From contig NZ_FCOG02000047.1 of NCBI RefSeq assembly GCF_001544975.2, positions 1-50,905 of the forward strand: a stretch of DNA of 50,905 nt, written 5' to 3'. Of the stretch, positions 17,520 through 27,307 are shown piece after piece; the stretch's first letter is position 1, and each line of letters opens with the position of its first letter. A program made the translations under genes and the position numbers. This DNA comes from Caballeronia arationis. GTDB taxonomy: Bacteria; Pseudomonadota; Gammaproteobacteria; Burkholderiales; Burkholderiaceae. The notes under the pieces are model-generated. The model did no database searches. It was not told where the DNA came from and worked only from the letters and a program-made list of their open reading frames with translations.

Positions 17520-18248
17520 TCAGCGAACCGCCGACAGTTCCTTTTCCAGCCGGTCTGCCGGCACCGCGCCCGGCAGGCGGCGGCCATCGGCGAGGAAGAC
17601 GGTCGGCGTCCCGGTCACGTTCATCGACTGGCCGAGCTTCAGGTTCTTGTCGATCGCGGCGGTGTCGCAACTCGCGAGCGCCGGCGTCTTGTGGTCGAGC
17701 ATCCAGCTTTCCCACGCCACCGCGCGGTCCTTCGCGCACCAGATCGACTTCGACTTCACCGTCGAATCCGGCGAAAGCACCGGATACAGGAAGGTGTAGA
17801 CCGTCACGTTGTCGACGCCCTTCAGCGTTGTTTCGAGCTGCTTGCAGTACGGGCAGTTCGGATCTGAGAACACGGCGATCTTGCGGCTGCCATTGCCCTT
17901 CACCACTTTCACCGCGTTCTCGAACGGCAGCTTCGCGAAGTCGATCTTGTTGGTTTCCGCGAGGCGCGCCTCGGTCAGATTGGTGCGCGAGCGCGTATCG
18001 ACGAGATCGCCGAGCAGCACGTAGTTGCCGGTTGCATCGGAATAGACGATCTGCGCGCCGAGGTTCACCTCGTAGAGCCCCGGAATCGGCGATTTCTCGA
18101 CGCTCTTGATCGTGGCATCGCCCATGCGCTCTTGCAGCGTGGACTTGAGCTTGTCGGTAGTCTGGTCGGCCTGCGCCGAGCAGCCGATCCCGAAGATCGC
18201 GCCGAGCATGGCGGCAGCGACGGCGGCCGAACGAAGAGAGTTTTTCAT
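17520..18248 (-). CDS. dsbC: Thiol:disulfide interchange protein DsbC
   Basis: A 242-residue periplasmic disulfide isomerase that corrects wrong disulfides. It has an N-terminal signal peptide ending near CSAQA (about residue 27), an N-terminal dimerisation domain, and a thioredoxin-fold catalytic domain with active-site CPYC (C132, C135) in FSDPNCPYCKQL. The cis-proline loop NVTGTPTVFLADG is present near the C-terminus. AGGAA precedes the ATG. It lies 55 bp downstream of the UbiH-family gene on the same strand. Confidence 0.93.
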   Translation of the reverse strand: MKNSLRSAAVAAAMLGAIFGIGCSAQADQTTDKLKSTLQERMGDATIKSVEKSPIPGLYEVNLGAQIVYSDATGNYVLLGDLVDTRSRTNLTEARLAETNKIDFAKLPFENAVKVVKGNGSRKIAVFSDPNCPYCKQLETTLKGVDNVTVYTFLYPVLSPDSTVKSKSIWCAKDRAVAWESWMLDHKTPALASCDTAAIDKNLKLGQSMNVTGTPTVFLADGRRLPGAVPADRLEKELSAVR

Positions 18249-18303
18249 GCGAATTCCTGTGATTTCTGCGTAGGTCGGGCGAGCGGCGGGCTCGCGCCGG
18301 TGA

Positions 18304-19476
18304 TTATCCGAGTGCCGCCGACACCAGCCAGCGCTTCACGAACGGCTGCGCCCCGACGAGCGCCATGCCCGTGTTGCGCACCGCCCGCGCGAACGTGCCG
18401 GGTACGGAGAAGAGTTTCTGCAAGCCGTCGGTGGCGATCACGAGCTTCTGGATATCTTCGCGACGCGCGCGCTCGTAACGGCGCAACAGCACCGGATCGC
18501 CGAGATCGCGGAACGGCTCCTTGTTCGCGATGACTTCCGCGAGCGCCGCGACATCGCGCAGGCCGAGGTTCATGCCCTGTCCGGCGAGCGGATGAATCAG
18601 ATGCGCTGCGTCGCCGACGAGCGCCACGCGCGGCGCGACCAGCCGGTCGACAGATTGCAGCGCGAGCGGAAAGCCCTGCGCGGGCGTGACGCATTCGAGC
18701 GCGCCGAGCATGTTCTGCGTAACCCGCTCGACCTCTGCCGTGAGTTGCGCCGGGTCGAGCTTCAGGAGTTCATCGGCGTGTTCGGTGCGCGCCGACCAGA
18801 CGAGCGAAACGTGATCGCCCGGCAGCGGGAGGAGCGCGATGATTTCCGAGTCCTTGAACCACTGGTAGGCAGTCTCGCCATGCGGCTTTTCGGTCTTGAA
18901 GTTCGCGACGACGCCCGTCTGCCGGTAATCGCGCCGCGTCGCCTTCGAGCTCATTTGCGCGCGGACCCACGAATGCGCGCCATCCGCGCCGACGATCAGG
19001 TCCGTCTCCAGCGTTTCGCCGCTCGACAGCGTGACGTGCGCGGCATCGTCGTGGACGGTCATGCCCTGCCCGCGCGACTCGAACCACGAGAGATTCGGCT
19101 GGAAGCGCAACGCGGTATCGAGCGAAGTCTCGATCAGCGACGACTCCACGATCCACGCAAGCTGCGGCACCGACGCCTGGAACGCGGAGAAATGCAGTTC
19201 CGCGTGGGCGTCGCCGAAGACGCGCATGTCGAACACGGGCCCCAGGCGCGAGCGGTCGAGCGCCTGCCAGACGCGCAGCCGTTCGAGCAGCGTCTCTGAA
19301 CTCGACGACAGCGCGTAGATGCGCGAATCGAAGATCGCGCCGGCGGGCAGCGGCGCGGCGGGAGCGGCGACGAGCGCGGTGCGCAGGCCGGACTGGGTCA
19401 GCGCGAGCGCCGCCGTCTTGCCGACGAGCCCGCCGCCGACGACCACCGCGTGGAAAGTCTGGGGATGGGAAGTCAT
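18304..19476 (-). CDS. UbiH/UbiF-family FAD-dependent monooxygenase
   Basis: A 390-residue flavoprotein hydroxylase of the ubiquinone-biosynthesis type. The FAD dinucleotide fold VVVGGGLVGKTAALAL (11-26), the GADGAHSWVR motif and the second FAD motif ALVGDAAHLIHPLAGQG are intact. Such enzymes hydroxylate the ubiquinone ring; whether this is the C5, C6 or C1 hydroxylase cannot be read from sequence alone. The start MTSHPQTF is chosen because the Rossmann motif follows at the usual distance; a longer open frame upstream is GC-rich noise. A TATAAT box lies only 7-12 bp upstream of this ATG. Confidence 0.85.
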   Translation of the reverse strand: MTSHPQTFHAVVVGGGLVGKTAALALTQSGLRTALVAAPAAPLPAGAIFDSRIYALSSSSETLLERLRVWQALDRSRLGPVFDMRVFGDAHAELHFSAFQASVPQLAWIVESSLIETSLDTALRFQPNLSWFESRGQGMTVHDDAAHVTLSSGETLETDLIVGADGAHSWVRAQMSSKATRRDYRQTGVVANFKTEKPHGETAYQWFKDSEIIALLPLPGDHVSLVWSARTEHADELLKLDPAQLTAEVERVTQNMLGALECVTPAQGFPLALQSVDRLVAPRVALVGDAAHLIHPLAGQGMNLGLRDVAALAEVIANKEPFRDLGDPVLLRRYERARREDIQKLVIATDGLQKLFSVPGTFARAVRNTGMALVGAQPFVKRWLVSAALG

Positions 19477-19482
19477 GCGGCC

Positions 19483-19488
19483 ATTATA
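19483..19488 (-). promoter_or_regulatory. Consensus -10 box immediately upstream of the UbiH-family start
   Basis: On the leftward strand TATAAT occupies positions -12 to -7 relative to the ATG at 19476. No good -35 is visible. If used, transcription would start at or inside the start codon, giving a leaderless message, and no Shine-Dalgarno sequence is present. Confidence 0.35.
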
Positions 19489-19717
19489 GCCGCGGGGGTT
19501 GCGAAGGATTTGCGGCAGGCCGGGGTGCGGGTTGGCGGTGCGAGCGGGCCGCTGCGCCCAGCCGAGCGGGGCACGGCGGTACAATAGCGGTTTGTCCGGC
19601 CGCGCGACGTGGCCGCCCGTTTTGCGCTCTCTGTGGCAGCCGCCGGGCCGCCCGAGCAGCCGCAAAGCCCAGCGAAACCCACGCGGCCCGCGCCGTTTCA
19701 CCAGTTCGAAGGATCCC

Positions 19718-20812
19718 ATGAGCCTCCAATGCGGCATCGTCGGCTTGCCTAACGTCGGCAAGTCCACTCTTTTCAATGCACTGACCAAGGCGGGGATTGC
19801 CGCCGAAAACTATCCGTTCTGCACGATCGAGCCGAATGTAGGCGTGGTCGAAGTGCCGGACGCGCGGCTGCAAAAGCTCGCCGACATCGTCAAGCCGGAG
19901 CGCATCCTGCCGGCGGTGGTCGAGTTTGTCGATATCGCCGGCCTCGTCGCCGGCGCGAGCAAGGGCGAAGGGCTCGGCAACCAGTTCCTCGCGAACATCC
20001 GCGAGACGGATGCGATCACGCACGTCGTGCGCTGCTTCGAAGACGAGAACGTGATCCACGTCGCGAACAAGATCGATCCGCTCGACGACATCGAAGTCAT
20101 CAACACCGAACTCGCGCTCGCCGATCTGGCGACGGTCGAAAAGTCGCTCACGCGCTATTCGAAGGCCGCGAAATCCGGCAACGACAAGGAAGCGGCGAAG
20201 CTCGTCGCGGTGCTGGAACGGGTGCGCGTGCAGCTGGAACAGGCGAAGCCCGTCCGCGCGCTCGATTTCTCCGACGACGAACGTGCGATCCTCAAGCCGT
20301 TCTGCCTGATCACGTCGAAGCCGACGATGTACGTCGCGAACGTGAAGGAAGACGGATTTGAGAACAATCCGTATCTGGACGCGGTTCGCAAACACGCCGA
20401 TTCGGAAAATGCGCCGGTCGTTGCCGTATGCGCAGCGATCGAGGCGGAAATCGCCGATCTCGATGATGCCGACAAGATGGAATTTCTCGCGGATATCGGA
20501 ATGGAAGAGCCAGGTTTGAACCGCGTGATTCGCGCGGGTTTCAAGCTGCTCGGTTTGCAGACGTATTTCACGGCGGGCGTGAAGGAAGTGCGCGCGTGGA
20601 CGATTCATATCGGCGATACGGCGCCGCAGGCGGCCGGCGCGATTCATACTGACTTTGAACGCGGGTTTATCCGCGCGCAGACGATCGCTTTCGACGATTA
20701 CATTAGCTATAGGGGTGAGCACGGTGCGAAGGAAGCCGGGAAGATGCGAGCGGAAGGAAAGGAATATGTCGTTCATGACGGGGATGTCATGAACTTCTTG
20801 TTCAATGGTTGA
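19718..20812 (+). CDS. ychF: Ribosome-binding ATPase YchF
   Basis: A 364-residue Obg-family protein (YchF/Ola1) that prefers ATP. The P-loop GLPNVGKST is near 8-16, DIAGLVAGASKGEGLGN is the G3 region, and the C-terminal TGS-like domain includes TYFTAGVKEVRAWTI and the conserved end GKEYVVHDGDVMNFLFN. GAAGGAT precedes the ATG at normal distance. A TACAAT hexamer at 19580-19585 is a candidate -10. It is monocistronic, with a clear terminator downstream. Confidence 0.95.
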   Translation: MSLQCGIVGLPNVGKSTLFNALTKAGIAAENYPFCTIEPNVGVVEVPDARLQKLADIVKPERILPAVVEFVDIAGLVAGASKGEGLGNQFLANIRETDAITHVVRCFEDENVIHVANKIDPLDDIEVINTELALADLATVEKSLTRYSKAAKSGNDKEAAKLVAVLERVRVQLEQAKPVRALDFSDDERAILKPFCLITSKPTMYVANVKEDGFENNPYLDAVRKHADSENAPVVAVCAAIEAEIADLDDADKMEFLADIGMEEPGLNRVIRAGFKLLGLQTYFTAGVKEVRAWTIHIGDTAPQAAGAIHTDFERGFIRAQTIAFDDYISYRGEHGAKEAGKMRAEGKEYVVHDGDVMNFLFNG

Positions 20813-20849
20813 AGCGTAAAGAACTGTCGCGCGCGCTTGTCAAAGAAAG

Positions 20850-20882
20850 CGGAGTCCCGGATAAAGGGGCTCCGTTTTTTTT
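20850..20882 (+). terminator. Intrinsic terminator of ychF
   Basis: CGGAGTCCC (20850-20858) pairs with GGGGCTCCG (20866-20874), a 9-bp stem with one G-T pair and a seven-base loop, followed by eight T residues (20875-20882). It lies 38 bp after the ychF stop. Confidence 0.9.
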
Positions 20883-21273
20883 GATGCTTCGTTCAGGTCG
20901 CGATCACGACAAAAGCAGCGCGCAACATCTGATACGGAACCTTGAGCCGATCGTGCGCGTCTGGACACGCTCAAAAAACAAAAATGCCGAGACTTCTGCC
21001 CAAAGCAGGGCTTCAGCCAGCATCACAGCGGCACATGCTTGCGTCACGGCGGCGTCGCCGCCTGGGAATAGCGCGCGGGCCGCTCGCGCCCCACGAAGTA
21101 CAATGACACCTCCTCCCGCACGCGCACCGCTCGCGCGCCTCCGGGAATGTGCGGCGCCCACTGCCATCGGCGCCTGACGCAACACAATCGAACATCGCAT
21201 CTGCACGAACCCGATCGCCCGCCTTCCCGGCGAAGCTCGTGCATGTCCAGGCAACCAACTTCACACGAAACCC
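20883..21273 (+). other. Gene-free stretch upstream of ettA
   Basis: About 390 bp between the ychF terminator and ettA. No convincing gene is seen. It holds a perfect GGCGGC-GTC-GCCGCC hairpin (21048-21062) and a TACAAT hexamer (21099-21104) that may be the ettA -10, giving a leader of roughly 160 bases. A leftward open frame here has low-complexity Ala/Arg content and no ribosome site. Confidence 0.4.
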
Positions 21274-22941
<1,668 letters not shown>

Positions 22942-22964
22942 CCCGTTGTTTTGTCTGAGCAAAA

Positions 22965-23101
22965 GCGCACGCCCAATGCGCGCGTGCGCACCGACAACAG
23001 GCACGAAAATCGCGACCGTCTAGCGCAGGCGTCGCGTCTCGCGACGCAAGCAACCATGTTGCATGGGACGAGAGCAAGGCACTGAAGTGCCAACTCTCGT
23101 C
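22965..23101. promoter_or_regulatory. Four consecutive hairpins between ettA and the AsmA-like gene
   Basis: Four stems fall within 137 bp: GCGCACGC/GCGTGCGC (22965-22972 with 22982-22989), GCGTCGCG/CGCGACGC (23029-23036 with 23040-23047), CCATG/CATGG (23054-23058 with 23062-23066), and a long one. The last pairs GACGAGAG (23067-23074) with CTCTCGTC (23094-23101) and encloses GGCAC/GTGCC around a TGAA tetraloop. None has a rightward T-run. The last ends 21 bp before the next start codon. They may stabilise the ettA 3' end or control the downstream gene. Confidence 0.5.
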
Positions 23102-23122
23102 TACACATTGGAGACATGCGTG

Positions 23123-24250
23123 ATGGCGGGATCGAAGGCGCGGCGGGCGGGAATCTGGGTGGCCGGCATTCTCGTCGCGTTCGCGGTCGTCGCGGTGGGC
23201 GGATGGTTCTTCGTCGTCCACGCGATGAAAGAGCGCATCATCGAGACGCTCGGTCCGCTCGGCTCGGTGGAAGAAATCGACGTCGGCCTCTCACACATCA
23301 CGCTCTCGCGCGTGCGCCTGCGCGGCCCGTCGGACTGGCCCACACCCGACGCGATGCGCGCCGAGCGCATCGTGCTCGATCTCGATATGCGCGACGTGCT
23401 GAACAACCGCGTGCATCTGCGCAATGTGAGCGTCGACAACTACTATCTTTCGATCTATCGCGCCGCCGACGGGCGCGTGCGCCTGCTGCCGGACCTGAGG
23501 CAAACGGCGAGCACGGCCGACGCGAAAAAGAACGACAAAGCGACCAGACACGCGAACGAAGAAAAGCTGATCGATCACGTCTCGTTCGAACGCGGATCGA
23601 TGGAGTTCTTCGATGGATCGGTGCAGATGCCACCGTACCGCGTCTTGATTAGCGACGCGCGCGCCAGTATCGATCACATTCATCTTCCTGCTCTCACGGA
23701 CCGCACGACGCTCGCGATGACCGGTTCGATCAAGGGCCCGTCGCACACGGGCGCGGTGAGTTTCAATGGATGGATGGTGATCGCGACGAAGGACTCGCAG
23801 ACGCGCTCGACGCTGCGCAGCGTCGACATCGCGACGCTCGATCCCTACCTGCTGAAGAAGGCCGGCGCGAAATCGACGGTGACGGGCGGCACGATCGATC
23901 TCACGCTCGACGCCACCGTGAAGGACTACCGCATCCACGCGCCGGGAACGTTGGTGCTGAACCATTTGCAACTGAGCGAAGGCGGCAATCCGCTCGACAC
24001 TTTCATGTCGATTCCAACCAAGGCCGCGATCGCCGCGCTGAAAGACCGGCGCGAGCAGATCAAGCTCGACTTCGTGCTCGACGGCAATCTGCGCGACCCC
24101 AAGTTTTCGCTCAACGAGAGCCTGTCGAAGAAGCTCGCGGCCGGCTTCGCGAAGGCGCTCGGCGTGAGCGCGGAAGGTGTGGCGAAAGGCGCCGGCGAAA
24201 CGGTAAAGGGCATCGGCAACGCGCTGAAAAACCTGTTCGAGCCGAAATAG
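23123..24250 (+). CDS. AsmA/DUF748-like membrane-anchored protein
   Basis: A 375-residue protein with one N-terminal transmembrane helix (about 11-32, AGIWVAGILVAFAVVAVGGW) and a long periplasmic beta-rich region. It resembles DUF748/AsmA-type proteins, which are tied to outer-membrane lipid and envelope homeostasis. Typical features are the LSHITLSRVRLRGPS and VSFERGSMEFFDGS repeats of the beta-helical domain. The C-terminal 50 residues are a Lys/Ala/Gly helix. The start is placed at the ATG after GGAGA; a GTG one codon earlier is equally possible. Family membership is moderately sure; function is not known. Confidence 0.65.
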   Translation: MAGSKARRAGIWVAGILVAFAVVAVGGWFFVVHAMKERIIETLGPLGSVEEIDVGLSHITLSRVRLRGPSDWPTPDAMRAERIVLDLDMRDVLNNRVHLRNVSVDNYYLSIYRAADGRVRLLPDLRQTASTADAKKNDKATRHANEEKLIDHVSFERGSMEFFDGSVQMPPYRVLISDARASIDHIHLPALTDRTTLAMTGSIKGPSHTGAVSFNGWMVIATKDSQTRSTLRSVDIATLDPYLLKKAGAKSTVTGGTIDLTLDATVKDYRIHAPGTLVLNHLQLSEGGNPLDTFMSIPTKAAIAALKDRREQIKLDFVLDGNLRDPKFSLNESLSKKLAAGFAKALGVSAEGVAKGAGETVKGIGNALKNLFEPK

Positions 24251-24263
24251 CTAAAACCGCGCC

Positions 24264-24887
24264 CTAGACCGGCAGTCCCAGCTCACGCAATTTCGCCCCA
24301 GTCTGCGCGGCGGTCGTGTGATGCACGCCGTGCCAGCCGAGCGCGGTCGCGGCTTCGGCGTTGTGAAGGTTGTCGTCGATAAAAACGAGTTCGTGCGGCT
24401 CGACATCTGGAAGATGCCACTCGATTTCGGCGCGCATCAGCGCGAAGATCGCCGGATCGGGTTTCACGACGCCCACGCGCCCCGAAACGACCACCTCGCG
24501 AAACCGCCGCAGCACGGGATAGTTCTCCCACGCGTACGGAAACGTCTCTGCCGACCAGTTCGTCAGTCCGAACAGCGGGACGTGCACCGCGTCGAGCGCA
24601 TCGACCAGCGCGACGCCGTCCGCCAGCACGCCGCCCAGCATCTCGGGCCAGCGCTCGTAGAACGCGCGGATCAGCGCCTCGTGCTCCGGATACTTCGCGA
24701 TCAGTTCGGCGGTGCCCTCGGCGATCGTCTGACCGCCGTCCTGCTGCACCACCCACTCCATCTTGCAGACGTGGTCGAGAAACCAGCGCCGCTCGGTTTC
24801 GTCGGGAATCAGGCGGCTGTACACATACTCGCGTTTCCAGTCGATCAGCACGCCGCCGAAGTCGAACACCACTGCCTTGATCGCCAT
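24264..24887 (-). CDS. HAD-superfamily hydrolase, subfamily IA
   Basis: A 207-residue HAD protein. The nucleophile D9 lies in VVFDFGGVLID, motif II in FGLTNWS, the motif III lysine in VVKPDP and motif IV in VFIDDN. The residue two after the nucleophile, usually Asp in phosphatases, is Gly here (DFG), as in YihX-like and epoxide-hydrolase N-terminal members, so chemistry may differ from an ordinary phosphatase. It lies 17 bp downstream of the Xaa-Pro aminopeptidase on the same strand, probably one operon. The substrate is unknown. Confidence 0.8.
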   Translation of the reverse strand: MAIKAVVFDFGGVLIDWKREYVYSRLIPDETERRWFLDHVCKMEWVVQQDGGQTIAEGTAELIAKYPEHEALIRAFYERWPEMLGGVLADGVALVDALDAVHVPLFGLTNWSAETFPYAWENYPVLRRFREVVVSGRVGVVKPDPAIFALMRAEIEWHLPDVEPHELVFIDDNLHNAEAATALGWHGVHHTTAAQTGAKLRELGLPV

Positions 24888-24904
24888 GCGTCAGAGCTCC
24901 TGGT

Positions 24905-26725
24905 TCAGACCGGCTGGGTGCGGGTTTCGAGCCACGCCTTCGCGGCGCCGGAAACATGCGGCGACACGCGTTCGCGTACCGTCGCGTGATACGCGTTGAG
25001 CCACGCGCGTTCGTCGTCGCGCAGGAGTGACAAGTCGATGCAGCGCGTGTCGATCGGGCACAGCGTGAGGGTTTCGAATTCCAGGAAATCGCCGAATTCG
25101 GTCTTCCCGGCGGGCTGGTTCAGCACCAGGTTTTCGATGCGGATGCCCCACTTGCCCGGCCGATAGATGCCCGGTTCGATCGACGTGATCATGCCTTCTT
25201 CCATCGCGGTCCACGGCTCGGCGGGCGCGTAGTGCGAGATGACCTGCGGGCCCTCGTGCACGTTCAGGAAGTAGCCGACGCCGTGCCCTGTGCCGTGCCC
25301 ATAGTCGGCGCCCGCTTCCCAGATCGGCGCGCGCGCGATCGAATCGAGCATCGGCGAGCGGATGCCGCGCGGGAACTTCGCGCGTGAAAGCGCCATCGTG
25401 CCCTTCAGAACGATGGTGAAATCGCGCTTGTGCTCCGCGCTGACCGTGCCGATGGGCACGACGCGCGTGATGTCGGTCGTGCCGCTCAGGTACTGGCCGC
25501 CCGAGTCGATCAGGAGAAGCCCGTTGCCTTCGATCACCGAATGCGACGCCTCGGTCGCTCGGTAATGCGGCATCGCGCCGTTCGCATTGAAGCCGGCGAT
25601 CGTCGCGAAACTCAGCGTCACGAAACCGGGACGACGCGCGCGCGCAGCCGTCAGCTTCTCGTCGATGGTCAGTTCCGTGATGCGTTCGCGGCCTAGCGCG
25701 TCTTCGAACCACGCGAAGAATTCGGCGAGCGCGGCGCCGTCCTGCTCCATCGTCGCGCGGATGTGCGCGGCCTCCGCGGCCGTTTTGCGCGACTTCGCGA
25801 ACGTCGACGGATTCACCGACTCTACGGTTTTCACGGTCGACGGCACCTTTTCCAGCAAGCCGAACGTGATGCGGCGCGGGTCGATCAGAAGCGTGGAGCC
25901 AGCGGGGAGCGCGGCGAGCGCATCCGCCACGCGCGCATACGGCTCGACGCGCACGTTCTCGCGCGCAAGCGATTCGGCGAGCGCGGCGGGCACCTTGCCA
26001 TCGGCGACGTAAAGCACGGCATCGTCGAGACCGATCAGCGCGTGCGCGACGAACACCGGGTTGTAGCTGACGTCGGCGCCGCGCAGGTTGAAGAGCCAGG
26101 CGAGATCGTCGAGCGTCGAGACGAAGTGCCACTGCGCGCCCTTGTCCCGCATCGCGCGACGCACTTCGGCCAGCTTCTCCGGGCGCGCGACGCTCGCGTG
26201 CGGCGCGACGTGCTCATACACGCCGCCATCGGGCAGGCCCGGCCGCGCGGGCCATACGGCATCGAGCAGATCGAGGTCGGTGCGCAGCACGATGCCGCGC
26301 GCGGTCAGCGCCTCGCTGAGCGCGCGCGCCGCCGCGACGCCGAGCACGGTGCCATCGACCGCCACCGTCGCGCCCGACGGCACGTTCTGCGCGAGCCAGT
26401 CGACGTGCGGGGCGGTCTGCTGTCCGCCCATCATCTTCATCAGCTGGATGCCGGTGCCGGCGAGCTGCGCTTCGGCCTGCGTCCAGTAGCGGCTGTCGAC
26501 CCACACGCCCGCGAAATCCGCCGTCACGACGAGCGTGCCGACCGAGCCCGTAAAGCCCGAAAGCCACTGCCGCCCCTGCCAGCGCTCGGGCAGGTACTCG
26601 GACAAATGCGGGTCCGCCGACGGAATCAGCACCGCGGCGAGGTTTTCGCGCGCCATCGCGCCGCGCAGCAGTTCGATGCGCTGGGAGATAGTCGCTGCGT
26701 CGGGGGAATCGAATCGATCGTTCAT
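24905..26725 (-). CDS. Three-domain Xaa-Pro aminopeptidase (M24B)
   Basis: A 606-residue metallopeptidase that removes N-terminal residues preceding proline. Length matches the three-domain cytosolic form (two creatinase-N-like domains plus a pita-bread domain), not the ~440-residue PepP. Metal ligands are visible in LLIDSGGQYLSGTTDITR (about 403-420), GHGTGHGVGYFLNVHEGP (about 477) and EPGIYRPGKWGIRIENL (about 517-530). The start MNDRFDSPD is preceded by AGGTGA; a longer frame upstream has no family similarity. It is upstream of the HAD gene. Confidence 0.9.
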   Translation of the reverse strand: MNDRFDSPDAATISQRIELLRGAMARENLAAVLIPSADPHLSEYLPERWQGRQWLSGFTGSVGTLVVTADFAGVWVDSRYWTQAEAQLAGTGIQLMKMMGGQQTAPHVDWLAQNVPSGATVAVDGTVLGVAAARALSEALTARGIVLRTDLDLLDAVWPARPGLPDGGVYEHVAPHASVARPEKLAEVRRAMRDKGAQWHFVSTLDDLAWLFNLRGADVSYNPVFVAHALIGLDDAVLYVADGKVPAALAESLARENVRVEPYARVADALAALPAGSTLLIDPRRITFGLLEKVPSTVKTVESVNPSTFAKSRKTAAEAAHIRATMEQDGAALAEFFAWFEDALGRERITELTIDEKLTAARARRPGFVTLSFATIAGFNANGAMPHYRATEASHSVIEGNGLLLIDSGGQYLSGTTDITRVVPIGTVSAEHKRDFTIVLKGTMALSRAKFPRGIRSPMLDSIARAPIWEAGADYGHGTGHGVGYFLNVHEGPQVISHYAPAEPWTAMEEGMITSIEPGIYRPGKWGIRIENLVLNQPAGKTEFGDFLEFETLTLCPIDTRCIDLSLLRDDERAWLNAYHATVRERVSPHVSGAAKAWLETRTQPV

Positions 26726-26831
26726 GGAGTCACCTGCCTGATGCTTTAAAAGCGTGAAAGCTTGAATGGGCCGCCGATGGACGGTCCGGGATGCCGACGC
26801 GCCGCTCGTGACGCGCATCGAGATTAAGAGT

Positions 26832-27101
26832 TCAGCGCCGCGCGGCAAGACCAATCGTCACGGTCACGACGACGAGCGCAAAGAGAGAACACGCGAGCCA
26901 TTCGAGTGTATCGCCGTCATGATAGGCGCCGACGACATTCCCCAGCATGCGCGCGACGACCGCCGCGAGGATGCCCGCGCCGAGCGCCGTCCATACGCGC
27001 CCCGCCGTCGACCGGCCGCGCCCGGCGCGCCGCAGCGGATGCAGCCACCAGCCCGCGAGACCGATCACCGCGCCCAGGAAAACCGTGCCGATCCAGCCCA
27101 T
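26832..27101 (-). CDS. Small three-span membrane protein, YeaQ/GlsB-like
   Basis: An 89-residue hydrophobic protein with three predicted membrane segments (about 2-20, 37-57 and 67-86). MGWIGTVFLGAVIGLAGWWL at the start resembles the transglycosylase-associated (GlsB/YeaQ/YmgE) family, although the glycine spacing is not a textbook match. The frame stays open for 31 more codons to a TTG at 27194, but no ribosome site supports either start. It lies upstream of the peptidase gene on the same strand. Function is unknown; family assignment is tentative. Confidence 0.55.
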   Translation of the reverse strand: MGWIGTVFLGAVIGLAGWWLHPLRRAGRGRSTAGRVWTALGAGILAAVVARMLGNVVGAYHDGDTLEWLACSLFALVVVTVTIGLAARR

Positions 27102-27307
27102 CAGCGTGGCGTTCCGGCCGAATTCAGAGAAACCGTATGGGTTGCCAATGGTCGTTCTACTAGCATTTTCGGTCTCGTCAACTATAGGTAGCAACGCGCT
27201 CGGGCGCAGCGGATGAGTTTAAGGGGGCCAGGTTGGTGATGGCAAGCTCGCGGCCTCTCGCGCGTTCCGGCTCCCGGTCACTCGGCCCTGCGCGCGGCGT
27301 CCAATCC

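Noticed and set aside
15637..17799. Rightward open frame of over 700 codons across the M61 peptidase
   Set aside because: Shadow frame; the leftward strand encodes a complete zinc peptidase with HEYFH and a PDZ domain.
20904..21254. Leftward 116-codon frame between ychF and ettA
   Set aside because: Ala/Arg-rich, no ribosome site and no similarity recognised; position fits a leader region.
27108..27194. Longer N-terminus of the small membrane protein from a TTG codon
   Set aside because: The extra 31 residues are polar and unlike the family; the Met at 27101 begins the first membrane helix as in YeaQ-like proteins.
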